NCBI GenBank assembly: GCA_020721205.1
Contig: DYNF01000049.1
Coordinates: forward strand, 1 to 32,487
DNA: 32,487 bases
From: Prochloron sp. SulCav_FS08_3_32_3330
GTDB lineage: Bacteria; Cyanobacteriota; Cyanobacteriia; Cyanobacteriales; DYNF01
Direction of reading: 5' to 3'
In this document: positions 16,156 to 24,656 of the stretch, piece by piece
Layout of the letters: the number at the start of each line of letters is the position of its first letter
How positions within the stretch are numbered: the stretch's first letter is position 1
Position numbers and translations under genes: made by a program
The notes under the pieces: generated by a model
Told to the model about the DNA's origin: nothing
The model's database searches: none
Seen by the model: the letters and a program-made list of their open reading frames with translations, nothing else

Positions 16156-17832
16156 TTACCAAAAACCGCCCCTTTTACCATCGGGTTTAATCGTAGCCCA
16201 ATTGGTTTTAGTTAATGCTAATTGTTCTGGGGTAATTTTAGCATTAGTTAAATTTGCCCCACAAAAATTAACCCCTTTTAAATTAGCTTTACTGAAATAA
16301 GCAAAACTTAAATCAGCCCCCCGAAAATCCGCCCCTTCTAAGTTAGAAGCACTAAAATAAGCTCTCCCTAAATTAGCATTTTGCATATTAACTTGAATTA
16401 AACTAGCTCTGCCAAAATCCGCATTAGCTAAATTTGCTCCTTGAAAATTAGTTTTATTCAGTTTAGATTGATGAAAAATTGCCCCGGATAGATCAGATTC
16501 GGGTAATTTTAAATAACTTAAATTTTGATCAGTAAAATCCCTTCTCCCATTACGATAAGCAACTAAAAGTTCTTGTTCGGTTAATCTTTGGGGAATTTTT
16601 TTCTGTCCTTGGGGATTAACTTTTTGAGTACCTCCTGCCCTTTGATAACTTCCGGTGGTACTTTGAGGGGGATTTTGGGGTGTTCTTGTGCCAAAATTAT
16701 CTAAAGAACGATTCCGATTAACGGGATTTGATGTCCCACTACTATCTAAACCCGGACGACGGGCGCGACGGTTACGAATAGCATCAGCTAACTGAGAATG
16801 CCCGGTAGTATGACTATCGGTAGAGGAAATATTAGTCTGACCAGTGCCAAAGGGATTAATAATACCCGTTTTAGGCTCATCGGCTGGTTGAGTGGGTTTT
16901 GCCACTAAACCTTGAGCTAAACTATCCATATAAGGCTCCATCTCTAAAGCGTCAAGGACTTCTTGGGCGCTTTGATAACGATGGCGCACTGATACTTCTA
17001 GCATTTTTTGTAAAACCCCAGCCAGATGACTACTAATACTGACATATTTTTGCCATTCCATGTCTCCGGTAGCGGGATTATAACCCATATCTTTAGGGGA
17101 TTTAGCCGTGAGTAAATAAAGACAAGTCGCGCCTAAAGCGTAGACATCACTAGCATAAACGGGACGCATTGCCATTTGTTCAGGAGGGGCAAAACCCGGA
17201 GTTCCTACGGCAAAAGAGGTTAAAGCTGTTTGTTCCGAGCTATTTTCAGCTAATTCTACATTAACTTGATTTTTCACTGCGCCAAAATCAATTAAAACTA
17301 ACTTGCGATCCTGTTCTCTACGAATTAAATTAGCAGGTTTAATATCTCGGTGAATCACTTGATGAGCGTGAATATATTGAAGCATGGGGAGCATTTCGCT
17401 CAAAAATTGTTTTAATCCGGCTTCACTAAAGACTCCATTTTTTCTCACTTCTTCCTGTAGGTTTTTGCCTTTCACATATTCTTGAATGAGGTAAAACTGT
17501 TGATTATGTTCAAAATAATCTAAAAGTCTTGGCACTTGGGGATGATTTCCGATGCGTCCTAAAGTTTGGGCTTCCCTTTCAAATAATTCCCTTGCCATCT
17601 GAAATACTTGAGGCACATTACTAGCGGGGCGTAACTGTTTAATCACACAAGGGGGTGTACCCGGTAGGGAAATATCTGCCGCTAGGAAAGTTGCACCAAA
17701 ACCGCCCTGACCTAAACTTCTCACGACTAAATAACGATCTTTGAGAATCAAACTTGAACCACAAGCTTGACAGATTCTGGTTTTGGGTGGGTTTTTAGGA
17801 TTAGGACATTGAGGATTTATGCAATAGCTCAT
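16156..17832 (-). CDS. Ser/Thr protein kinase with zinc-ribbon-like start and pentapeptide repeats (SpkB-like)
   Basis: This 558-residue eukaryotic-type kinase has all core residues: glycine loop GQGGFG (41-46), Lys65, HRDIKPAN with D163 and N168, and DFG at 182-184. The N-terminus has four cysteines (C4, C9, C21, C24) in a zinc-ribbon-like pattern. The kinase domain covers about 33-300. A Ser/Thr/Gln/Pro-rich disordered linker spans about 310-430. The C-terminus (about 440-545) holds A(D/N)LxX pentapeptide repeats such as ANLKG and ADFRGADLS, a right-handed beta-helix surface for protein contacts. This layout matches Synechocystis SpkB, a kinase reported to work in oxidative stress and glycyl-tRNA synthetase phosphorylation; orthology is probable, not proven. 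No transmembrane segment is seen. It is monocistronic and convergent with hemH. Confidence 0.92.
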   Translation of the reverse strand: MSYCINPQCPNPKNPPKTRICQACGSSLILKDRYLVVRSLGQGGFGATFLAADISLPGTPPCVIKQLRPASNVPQVFQMARELFEREAQTLGRIGNHPQVPRLLDYFEHNQQFYLIQEYVKGKNLQEEVRKNGVFSEAGLKQFLSEMLPMLQYIHAHQVIHRDIKPANLIRREQDRKLVLIDFGAVKNQVNVELAENSSEQTALTSFAVGTPGFAPPEQMAMRPVYASDVYALGATCLYLLTAKSPKDMGYNPATGDMEWQKYVSISSHLAGVLQKMLEVSVRHRYQSAQEVLDALEMEPYMDSLAQGLVAKPTQPADEPKTGIINPFGTGQTNISSTDSHTTGHSQLADAIRNRRARRPGLDSSGTSNPVNRNRSLDNFGTRTPQNPPQSTTGSYQRAGGTQKVNPQGQKKIPQRLTEQELLVAYRNGRRDFTDQNLSYLKLPESDLSGAIFHQSKLNKTNFQGANLANADFGRASLIQVNMQNANLGRAYFSASNLEGADFRGADLSFAYFSKANLKGVNFCGANLTNAKITPEQLALTKTNWATIKPDGKRGGFW

Positions 17833-17991
17833 TGGTGCATTACCGATATAATATTCACAAGAAGGACAAAATCAGAAAAATTAAAATTAAATTTAAGGAA
17901 AGGGAAACGAGATTTTTTTCTGTTGTAATCTATGATAACCTGAACCTTTACAATTTGACTGTGATTTATCTATGTTTTTGGGGAAATTTTC

Positions 17992-19386
17992 TTAATGGTT
18001 CTTTTTTTCCAGTAGTAAGTAGGTTGTCATTTGTCCTTTCCCTTTTATGTAAATCATACCTCTGTCCTCAAAAAGATAGTGATCTTTGAGTTTATGATAG
18101 GTTGCTGAGGATACTTGAATTGTCCCCGCAATCCCTGATGATTCCATTCTACTAGCCGTATTCACCGCATCTCCCCACAGATCATAAATAAATTTTTTTT
18201 TGCCGATCACTCCAGCGATCGCTTCCCCACTATTAATTCCAATTCTAATACTTAAGGAGGTATTTTTAGTAAGATTAAATTCTCTAATTTTTTGTTGCAT
18301 TTCTAATGCTAACTGTGCGATCGCAAGAGCGTGATCTTCTCTTGGGATAGGAATACCACTTGCTACCATGTAAGCATCCCCAATCGTTTTAATTTTTTCT
18401 ACATTATATTGATCACATAATTGATCAAAAGTGGAGAAAATTTGATTTAATAATTCGATTAATTCTTGAGGGGAAATAGATTGAGAAAGTTTAGTAAAAC
18501 CGACTAAATCAGCAAATAAAATACTAACTTCGGAAAAAGATTGGGCAAGACAACCTTGTTTTTCTTTTAATTGTGTAGCAATAGTTGGGGGTAAAATATT
18601 TAATAATAACTGTTCAGATTTGTCCTGTTCTATTTTTAAAATTGATTCGGTTTCATAAACCCTAGTAAACATTTCTTGAAATGCGATCATTACTTCTCCT
18701 AATTCATCATTGCGTTTAATATAATTAGAATGAAAAATATTTTTTTGATCAACTTGTCTTAAAACATCAGGGGCTTTAATTAAATCATCTCTTAGTTGTA
18801 AAATGGGGGTAATAACGATGATATTTAAAACTATCATCATTACCCCGGTGACAAAAAGAGAAATTATTAGAACTAAAAAAATAATTCTTCCTTTATAATA
18901 CCATAATTCTTCTTGAATTAAATTTCCATCACAACGAATCACTAAAATATGATTATTAGATAATACTTCTTGAGAAAATACGAGATCATAACGCCGTTTT
19001 TTTGGATACTTTTTAATTAAAAGTTTTTGCTTGTTAAAATCAAAAAAAGATAATTGAGGATTTTCGCCATAACTGTTAATTAATTGTCCATTTTCCTGAT
19101 AAAGAGAAGCCCCTAAAATTGTGCCTAAATTAGAATTAATTTGTAAAGTTTTAAGCTGATCTAAAAATTCTGGTTCTGAAATTTCTGGAGTCGTCATAAA
19201 TAACCAAGATATTTTACCCGAAATAGATTGTTGAAGTTGAATTAATAATTCCTTTTCTCTTTTCTGAACAGAAGGGATTAAAATAATAATTTCAATCACA
19301 ACAATACTTCCAAAGATCCACAAAATTATTTTACGAGATAAAAGAGATTTAAAAGGATTACAATTTTGAAAAAGTTTTTTAAACAT
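17992..19386 (-). CDS. Membrane-bound class III adenylate cyclase
   Basis: This 464-residue sensor cyclase makes cAMP from ATP. The layout is TM1 (about 20-42), a periplasmic sensor of about 120 residues, TM2 (about 163-190), a HAMP-like linker with ITPILQLRDDL, a signalling helix, and the catalytic domain (about 285-464). Metal-binding aspartates are D293 (FADLVGFT) and D337 (TIGDAY). Adenine-specifying residues are Lys333 and Asp406 (LWGDAVN), which argue for adenylate rather than guanylate cyclase. Asn409 and Arg413 stabilise the transition state. All catalytic positions are kept. The ATG at 19386 is preferred to a TTG five codons upstream; neither has a strong ribosome site. Closest in type to cyanobacterial Cya proteins with extracytoplasmic sensors; the signal is unknown. 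Confidence 0.92.
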   Translation of the reverse strand: MFKKLFQNCNPFKSLLSRKIILWIFGSIVVIEIIILIPSVQKREKELLIQLQQSISGKISWLFMTTPEISEPEFLDQLKTLQINSNLGTILGASLYQENGQLINSYGENPQLSFFDFNKQKLLIKKYPKKRRYDLVFSQEVLSNNHILVIRCDGNLIQEELWYYKGRIIFLVLIISLFVTGVMMIVLNIIVITPILQLRDDLIKAPDVLRQVDQKNIFHSNYIKRNDELGEVMIAFQEMFTRVYETESILKIEQDKSEQLLLNILPPTIATQLKEKQGCLAQSFSEVSILFADLVGFTKLSQSISPQELIELLNQIFSTFDQLCDQYNVEKIKTIGDAYMVASGIPIPREDHALAIAQLALEMQQKIREFNLTKNTSLSIRIGINSGEAIAGVIGKKKFIYDLWGDAVNTASRMESSGIAGTIQVSSATYHKLKDHYLFEDRGMIYIKGKGQMTTYLLLEKKNH

Positions 19387-19546
19387 GATATTATTAAGCA
19401 ATTGACAAGAGACAATTTATCATTGATAATAAAGGTTTAAATAATTATTTATTATCTATCTTCAATGATTGACTATTTATTATAGAATTTAATTCTACTT
19501 TAAATTTTAGCTAAATTCCGTATTAAAACTAAAAAAAGATCTCAAG

Positions 19547-19765
19547 ATGAAAATACAAGTTAAAGTTAAGCCTAATTCTAAACAACAAATGATTGAACAA
19601 GAAAGTGATGGTAGTTTTACGGTAAAATTAAAATCGCCCCCTGTAGAGGGAAAAGCAAATCGAGAATTAATCGAGATTTTAGCCAAAAAGTTTAATGTTT
19701 CCAAATCACAAATTTTTATAAAATCAGGTTTATCCTCTCGTCATAAATTGATTATTATTGAATAG
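19547..19765 (+). CDS. DUF167 / YggU family protein
   Basis: The 72-residue protein is a complete UPF0235 (YggU) domain, with KVKPNSKQ at the start, a central [18 protein letters not shown] motif and [13 protein letters not shown] at the end. The fold is a small alpha/beta domain of unknown biochemical role, widely conserved. It is shortened at the C-terminus relative to the roughly 95-residue E. coli protein but normal for cyanobacteria. It lies 84 bases before the EcfT-like gene, with a spacer containing short ATGAACG repeats, so co-transcription is possible. Confidence 0.9.
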   Translation: MKIQVKVKPNSKQQMIEQESDGSFTVKLKSPPVEGKANRELIEILAKKFNVSKSQIFIKSGLSSRHKLIIIE

Positions 19766-19849
19766 TTATTGGGAAAAAAATGATGAAGTATGAACGATGA
19801 ACGATGAAATTTAACCGATAAGCTATTTTTGAATTTTGAATTAATTTTT

Positions 19850-20728
19850 ATGGATTTATTAAGATCATTACCCATTGGACTTTATTTAGAAAAACCCGAA
19901 ACATGGTTACACAAACTTGATGCTAGAGTAAAATTAATCTGGCTAATGAGTTTTTTAGCGACTCCTTTATTAGCTAATCCTTATTGGCGTTTAAGTTTAG
20001 TCGGTGTATTAATAATTTTAACTCTTTCTGCGGCTATTCCTTTGCGAGTTTGGAAGCAACAAATGGGTTTATTAATGTTTTTATGTATCTTAGTTTTTTT
20101 GATTACCTTAATCGCTCCAGATGGTTTAGCTGTTAACTATCAAGCTAGATTACCCCTTGGGGAAATTTTACCTCCATCTACGGATTATCAATATGTACTT
20201 TTTGAAAAAGGGAGAATTTTAATTACTCGTAGATCTTTAGATTTATCTGTCAGGATTAGTACCCTTTTATTTACTCTGGTTTATAGTAGTAATTTGTATT
20301 TATTAACGACTGCACCGGAAGAAATAACCACAGGTTTAGAAAGATTAATGCAACCTTTAGAAAAACTTAAAATACCGATTACTGAAATTATTTTAACTCT
20401 AACTCTTTCTTTACGTTTTATTCCTTTAGTATTAGAAGAAATCCAAAATTTAATTCGTTCGATTCGCACTAGGGCAATTAATTGGAAAAAATTAGGGCTG
20501 AAAAAAAGTTTTAATTTATGGTTATTAGTAGCGGAAAGATTGTTAGAAAATTTATTACGTCGTGCTGAACAAATTGCTTTAGCCATGGATGTGAGAGGAT
20601 TTACCAGTCCTAATGAACATCGGGTACAATGGCATCAATTTAAGTTAGATTGGGGTGATGGTTTAGCTATGGGAATTTTAGTGTTTTTTTGGTATGCTAG
20701 AATCGTTTTTGGAGGCATGATTTCTTAA
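19850..20728 (+). CDS. Energy-coupling factor transporter T component (EcfT/CbiQ family)
   Basis: The 292-residue membrane protein (from ATG 19850; an in-frame TTG at 19829 is unlikely) has about five to six hydrophobic segments and the EcfT coupling motifs. Helix XRX-type segments include RFIPLVLEEIQNLIRSIRTR and RRAEQIALAMDVRGF, the latter being the conserved Ala-Met-x-x-Arg-Gly element that contacts the ATPase subunits. EcfT links EcfA ATPases to vitamin- or metal-binding S subunits. No A or S gene is near, so it probably works with genes elsewhere, as is usual for cyanobacterial and plastid-related solitary T components. An insert at about 95-125 is hydrophilic. The substrate cannot be told. 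Confidence 0.88.
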   Translation: MDLLRSLPIGLYLEKPETWLHKLDARVKLIWLMSFLATPLLANPYWRLSLVGVLIILTLSAAIPLRVWKQQMGLLMFLCILVFLITLIAPDGLAVNYQARLPLGEILPPSTDYQYVLFEKGRILITRRSLDLSVRISTLLFTLVYSSNLYLLTTAPEEITTGLERLMQPLEKLKIPITEIILTLTLSLRFIPLVLEEIQNLIRSIRTRAINWKKLGLKKSFNLWLLVAERLLENLLRRAEQIALAMDVRGFTSPNEHRVQWHQFKLDWGDGLAMGILVFFWYARIVFGGMIS

Positions 20729-20815
20729 TTTTAAATTCTTAAATTTTGAATTTTGAATTTTAAATTTTGAATTTTGAATTAAGAATTAAGAATTAAGAAT
20801 TTTAAATTTTAAAAC
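20729..20815. repeat. AT-rich simple repeat (GAATTTT / GAATTAA runs)
   Basis: Repeated AATTTTGAATTTT-type units pass into three AAGAATTAAGAATT units, then AATTTTAAATTTT. Many short palindromes result. No open frame is present. It separates the EcfT-like gene from the hyphenated palindromes downstream. Confidence 0.75.
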
Positions 20816-20820
20816 AGGGA

Positions 20821-21052
20821 AGCAACGGGTTAAAACCCGTTGCTACCTAGACAAAACCCGTCGTCACGGGTTTTAAGATTAAATATTAACTAATTTTAAA
20901 AAAATCAACCTGCGTAGAAGCAACGGGTTGAAACCCGTTGCTACCTAGACAAAACCCGTCTTCACGGGTTTTAAGATTAAATATTAACTAATAAAAAATC
21001 AACCTGCGTAGGCAGGTTTTGCTTATGTAGCAACGGGTTTTAACCCGTTGCT
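20821..21052. repeat. Cluster of AGCAACGGGTT palindromic repeats, 98-base period
   Basis: Near-perfect palindromes AGCAACGGGTT-AA-AACCCGTTGCT start at 20821, 20919 and 21029. In the first two units each is followed by CTACCTAGAC, a second hairpin AAAACCCGT-NNNN-ACGGGTTTT, AAGATTAAATATTAACTA and AATCAACCTGCGTAG. The first two units are tandem (98-base shift) and nearly identical. The cluster also holds AACCTGC-GTAG-GCAGGTT at 21001-21018. The last palindrome ends two bases from the Hsp70 stop codon and could terminate that gene. A further copy starts at 32442. Confidence 0.9.
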
Positions 21053-21053
21053 T

Positions 21054-22634
21054 TTATTTTAATTTAGCGATCGCCTGTTTTTCTACTAAGATTTGATCAG
21101 TAAAAAGGTCTTTGACTGTTGCTAATAAAACCCGTTTTTCATCCACTTCAAAATCCACTAAAATGCGATCCATTCCTAACATTCCGGGAGGCGTTAAATG
21201 AGCAATACAAACCTCATTATGATGACATTCTAAGGAGCGATAAATCTCTTTTTGAGATACACCTTTACTGGTCATTCTACCTAAATGATCATACGTTACT
21301 TCCCCTTGAGAAATTTTCCCTAACTCTCCAATATCTAAACGAAAAGTAGTTTGATCCGACTTAACTACTTGTAAATATAAAGATTCTTCCCTTTGACAAG
21401 GATATTTTATTCCCGCCTCAAATAAAGGATAAAAATCATAAGAATTTTGATATTTATTCCATAATCTAATCGCATAACTATGACGTAAATAATCATCAAT
21501 TTCTGCTACTTTTTCTAAGCTTAAAGCTCCATGAGAAACAGCTTCAAAAGGTTTATCTAATTTTACTTTATTCTTGCCAAAATATAACTGAATTAAATTT
21601 TGAATAGCCGGGATTAAACAAGTTCCTCCTACTAATAAAACCTGTTCAATTTCACTTTTTTTTACACCCTTACTTAAAGCAATAGTTAACACTTCATCTA
21701 ACGCTTCTCTTAACTGTTCTAATAATAACCAATTTTCTAAAATTTGCTCTAATTTTTCTCGATTTAAACTAATATTATAAGACATAAAATTATTTTCATC
21801 TAACCAACTTTCTTGAGCAAAATCTTCTTGAGAAAGTCTAATTTTTAATTTTTCAGCTATTTCTAATAAATTTTGCCAACTAATCGGATCAATTTCTTCT
21901 CTTGAAGTATTTATTTGTGTTAAATAATCCTCAACTATCCAACTATCAATATCTTCACCTCCCACATAAGCATCACATTTAGCAATAACTTCAGCCTTTA
22001 ATTGAGTAGAATTTTGAACATTAAAATTAACAGTTTTAACTAAACTTAAATCTAAAGTTCCTCCCCCAAAATCAATCACTAAAACTAGAGTATTAGGGCG
22101 TTTTACCGCATAACCTAAAGCGGCAGAAGTAGATTCATCTATTAATTGAATATGCTCAATTCCTAATTTATTTCCTAAATCTCTAAACCAATCTAAATAC
22201 CTTTCAAAAGCTCCTACAGGGGCGGTAAAAATAACATTAGACGGGTTTATTTCCTGTTTTTGAAGATTGTCCCAAATTTCTTTAATAAAAGCTTCTGAGA
22301 TAATTTCAGAGGTGTATTGTTGTTGATCAATTTGTCGAGGTGGGGGTTGAAAATCGGCGGATAATTCTCTTTTAAAACCCTTAAATAAACGGTGAGGTTG
22401 TGCCATTCCTAACCGTTGCGATCGGACTTTTTCCCCTATAATAATATGATCTTGATCTTTAACAAAAGCGAGGGTAGGAATAACCGCAATTTCTGTTAAA
22501 TTATCTTGGGAATTTTCTATTTTAAATAAACGAGAGATAGCGGGAAAACGCAAGGTTTTTGGTAGACCTGTATCCGCTTCTAAAATACTAACAACAGTAT
22601 TACTTGTACCAAAATCAATCGCAACAGTAGTCAT
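21054..22634 (-). CDS. Hsp70 (DnaK)-like chaperone with shortened C-terminus
   Basis: This 526-residue Hsp70-family ATPase has phosphate-1 motif DFGTSNTVV (7-15), connect-1 region IDESTSAALGYAV, phosphate-2 VIDFGGGTLDLSLV and adenosine motif LLVGGTCLIPAIQ. The nucleotide-binding domain covers about 1-385. The remaining 140 residues are beta-rich and lack the helical lid of canonical DnaK (about 640 residues), so substrate binding must differ. It is 77 bases downstream of a GrpE-like membrane protein on the same strand, so it probably forms a dedicated Hsp70-exchange factor pair rather than the housekeeping dnaK. No J-domain protein is nearby. The client is unknown; membrane location of the partner suggests work near a membrane. 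Confidence 0.9.
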   Translation of the reverse strand: MTTVAIDFGTSNTVVSILEADTGLPKTLRFPAISRLFKIENSQDNLTEIAVIPTLAFVKDQDHIIIGEKVRSQRLGMAQPHRLFKGFKRELSADFQPPPRQIDQQQYTSEIISEAFIKEIWDNLQKQEINPSNVIFTAPVGAFERYLDWFRDLGNKLGIEHIQLIDESTSAALGYAVKRPNTLVLVIDFGGGTLDLSLVKTVNFNVQNSTQLKAEVIAKCDAYVGGEDIDSWIVEDYLTQINTSREEIDPISWQNLLEIAEKLKIRLSQEDFAQESWLDENNFMSYNISLNREKLEQILENWLLLEQLREALDEVLTIALSKGVKKSEIEQVLLVGGTCLIPAIQNLIQLYFGKNKVKLDKPFEAVSHGALSLEKVAEIDDYLRHSYAIRLWNKYQNSYDFYPLFEAGIKYPCQREESLYLQVVKSDQTTFRLDIGELGKISQGEVTYDHLGRMTSKGVSQKEIYRSLECHHNEVCIAHLTPPGMLGMDRILVDFEVDEKRVLLATVKDLFTDQILVEKQAIAKLK

Positions 22635-22711
22635 TATCAGTTAATAGTGATGATTGCTCAATTTTTATTGTTAGATTATACTATAAATTTTTGCTGATTA
22701 CTTAAACTAAA

Positions 22712-23395
22712 TTATTTAGAAATACCTTGGGGTAGATTTTTACTAACTTTTGCAGGGTATAATATTTGCTCTCCATTTCGATAACCGACAAAGCGAATAT
22801 ACACATCTTCTCCTATTTTTAGATCATCACTATCAGCTTGATGAAATTGAGAATCAAAAGCCACTTTTTCCCAAGGTTGACCAATAGTTTCTAAACCCCA
22901 ATTTTTGACTAAATTATCTAAAGAAGTAAAAAGAGAAATTAAATTTTTAGCGGGTAAATCCGTTTTTACTTCCGCCATTTTTTTTGCCGTAGGATAATTA
23001 ATTAATAAACTATTAAGTATTTCTAAGGTATCATTTTGAAAATCTTGTTTAAGGAGATTCGATTGTTGTTTTAATTCTAATTTTAATTGTTGACATTGTT
23101 GTTTTAATGCTTCAATTTCTTGGTTATTTTGTCCTTCTAATTTTTGTAAATGTTCAATTTTTTCTTGCCTTAAATGATGATCATTTAACTCTTTTTTTGA
23201 AGGATTATTTGATTTATTATTAGAAAATTGTTTTGATTTGGTTTGAGCATCGGAATATAAACTAAATAAAAAGATTGTTACTCCTAACCAGAGTAAAATT
23301 GCAAATAAAAAGTCGTTAAAATCATTAATCATAATTATCAATAAAATAATAGTAACAAAAAGCCAGAGGTAGATAAGTTTATTTCTTTTAAACAT
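22712..23395 (-). CDS. Membrane-anchored GrpE-like nucleotide exchange factor
   Basis: The 227-residue protein starts with two hydrophobic segments (about 8-23 and 29-46) forming a membrane hairpin. A hydrophilic linker and a coiled coil follow (about 75-120, with KIEHLQKLEGQNNQEIEAL). The C-terminal part is a GrpE-like beta domain: WGLETIGQPWEKVAFDSQFHQ, VYIRFVGYRNGEQILYPAKV. In GrpE this domain pries open the DnaK nucleotide cleft. Soluble GrpE has no membrane segments, so the anchor is the notable departure. It lies directly upstream of the Hsp70-like gene, which supports a functional pair. The ATG is at 23395. Function is inferred from domain similarity and context. Confidence 0.82.
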   Translation of the reverse strand: MFKRNKLIYLWLFVTIILLIIMINDFNDFLFAILLWLGVTIFLFSLYSDAQTKSKQFSNNKSNNPSKKELNDHHLRQEKIEHLQKLEGQNNQEIEALKQQCQQLKLELKQQSNLLKQDFQNDTLEILNSLLINYPTAKKMAEVKTDLPAKNLISLFTSLDNLVKNWGLETIGQPWEKVAFDSQFHQADSDDLKIGEDVYIRFVGYRNGEQILYPAKVSKNLPQGISK

Positions 23396-23432
23396 TTTAC
23401 CATAATTAATTAATTAAAACCAATTAAATTTA

Positions 23433-23492
23433 GGTTCGTTGTTGGGCTTTAGCACTACAATTTTTTTTAGTGCTAAAGCACAACAACAAACC
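23433..23492. repeat. Long hairpin, GGTTCGTTGTTGGGCTTTAG repeat family
   Basis: The arm at 23433-23457 pairs with 23468-23492 over 25 bases with two mismatches around a ten-base loop. It fills the gap between the DUF2997 stop (23494) and the GrpE-like gene. Single or diverged arms recur at 6108-6132 and 16038-16095, and a related palindrome at 65-148. Confidence 0.9.
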
Positions 23493-23493
23493 T

Positions 23494-23706
23494 TTAAAAT
23501 TGATTTAAAGATTGATTTTCTTCAAGTAAAACTTGATCAGAATTTTCATAATATTCAGGGAGAAATTCTCTTTTTTCCACTTCCCCTAAAGCTTTTTCTA
23601 ATTCTTTAGTAGTGTGGGTACAAGTTTCCCCTTGTCCATTAATTACTTTTTCGGTAATTTTACCATCTTTACCGATCGAATATTCAATTCTTTGATATTC
23701 ACTCAT
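23494..23706 (-). CDS. DUF2997 protein
   Basis: The 70-residue protein fits DUF2997: RIEYSIGKDGKITEKV, a GETCTHTTKELEKALGEVEKRE core with one conserved Cys, and LPEYY. In cyanobacteria this family often lies next to a DUF1257 (Ycf35-like) gene and a ferredoxin; neither is here. Function unknown. It is followed at its 3' end by the large hairpin at 23433-23492 and preceded by another imperfect hairpin, so it is probably its own transcript or follows the 24408 gene. Confidence 0.85.
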   Translation of the reverse strand: MSEYQRIEYSIGKDGKITEKVINGQGETCTHTTKELEKALGEVEKREFLPEYYENSDQVLLEENQSLNQF

Positions 23707-23745
23707 GATCTTTTTTTCTTAATAAATTTAATAATATTAGTTGTG

Positions 23746-23810
23746 TAAGGTGGGCAACTCTTAACTAAATTTTAAGATTATAAACCTAATTATTAGAGTG
23801 GCACACCCTA
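23746..23810. repeat. Imperfect inverted repeat between DUF2997 and PSI factor genes
   Basis: TAAGGTGGGCAACTCT (23746-23761) pairs with AGAGTGGCACACCCTA (23795-23810) at 13 of 16 positions, with a 33-base loop. It resembles the small stem-loop repeats found between cyanobacterial genes and may end the transcript of the 24408 gene. Confidence 0.5.
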
Positions 23811-23817
23811 CTAGAAA

Positions 23818-24408
23818 TTATTTTTTTTCTTCCACTAATTCTGAATTATATTCATTAAAAGTGCGTAACTTTAATTCTACAGATTCAGACCGAGGAAGTA
23901 AATCAAAAATTTCCCGCAATTTAGTATCAATTTCCTCAAAAGAAGTCTGTCCATTTTTATTAAAAACTACCTCACCTTTTTGATTTAATAAGACAGTTTG
24001 AGGAATAAAACCTTGATAATAATATCCGGGTTCATCTTTGCTATAATTAGATTTTTCGGGAATAGAATCTACTGCTACGGGAATAATATTCGCCGCCCTT
24101 CCATAAAATTCCTGTAGTCGAGAAACCACAATAGAATATTGTTTACAATCACTGCTATCATCCACATAATATACTAATAAAGATGGCATTTCTCTTTGTA
24201 AAGATTCTTTTAAGGTTAAACGGGAAGGGACAAGAGAGCCATTTCCAGCATATAGAATAAAAATATTACCGTCATATCTATCATCATTAATACTAGCAAA
24301 AGCTGGAGAAGTGGTGAAAATTAGTAAGCTACTAATGCCCACAATAAGTAATAGAAGAAAGCCCCCTATGATCCGTTGCCAATATCCAAAATTAATTGTT
24401 AATTTCAC
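23818..24408 (-). CDS. Thylakoid photosystem I accumulation factor-like, thioredoxin-fold protein
   Basis: A 196-residue exported or membrane-anchored protein. The hydrophobic N-terminal segment (about 12-32) ends in a signal-peptidase-like site (AFA/SI). The rest reads as a degenerate thioredoxin fold, with PSLLVYYVDDSSDC in place of the WCxxC strand, so only one cysteine remains and disulfide exchange is unlikely. GFIPQTVLLNQKGEVV matches the cis-Pro strand. The sequence resembles the cyanobacterial family annotated as thylakoid membrane photosystem I accumulation factor (Slr1796 of Synechocystis, recalled from memory), needed for normal PSI levels. The start is a GTG at 24408; no in-frame ATG gives the full signal. 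It is divergent from purH across a 248-base spacer. Confidence 0.75.
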   Translation of the reverse strand: MKLTINFGYWQRIIGGFLLLLIVGISSLLIFTTSPAFASINDDRYDGNIFILYAGNGSLVPSRLTLKESLQREMPSLLVYYVDDSSDCKQYSIVVSRLQEFYGRAANIIPVAVDSIPEKSNYSKDEPGYYYQGFIPQTVLLNQKGEVVFNKNGQTSFEEIDTKLREIFDLLPRSESVELKLRTFNEYNSELVEEKK

Positions 24409-24640
24409 AATGTTAAAGTATAATTTTAATTAGAACTAAATGAACAGTATAAATCAGTTTTGTTAATCAGTAATAATTAATTAGTTGTTATTAATTACTA
24501 TTGAGTAATATTTGATTAACTGTCTTAGGGTATTATAGCAATAATTAACATTAAATCAAAATAAAATATAATTTCATTATTTTCAGATTATCAGAAAAAA
24601 TGTATTATAGATTTGATGTAAGGAAAATTTAACTTTGATC

Positions 24641-24645
24641 AGGAG
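24641..24645 (+). promoter_or_regulatory. Ribosome binding site of purH
   Basis: AGGAG lies 11 bases before the ATG at 24657 and fixes that start. The remaining spacer (24409-24640) must hold divergent promoters for purH and the PSI factor gene, but no confident -35/-10 pair is seen. Confidence 0.7.
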
Positions 24646-24656
24646 AAATTTTAAAC

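Noticed and set aside
17832-18089. 85-residue plus-strand frame after the kinase start
   Set aside because: It has no domain, overlaps the 3' end of the cyclase gene and has atypical Phe/Tyr-rich composition of AT-rich spacer.
20821-21052. CRISPR-like repeated palindromes
   Set aside because: Only two full units of about 98 bases are present, and the material between palindromes is itself repeated rather than unique spacer. No cas gene is nearby.
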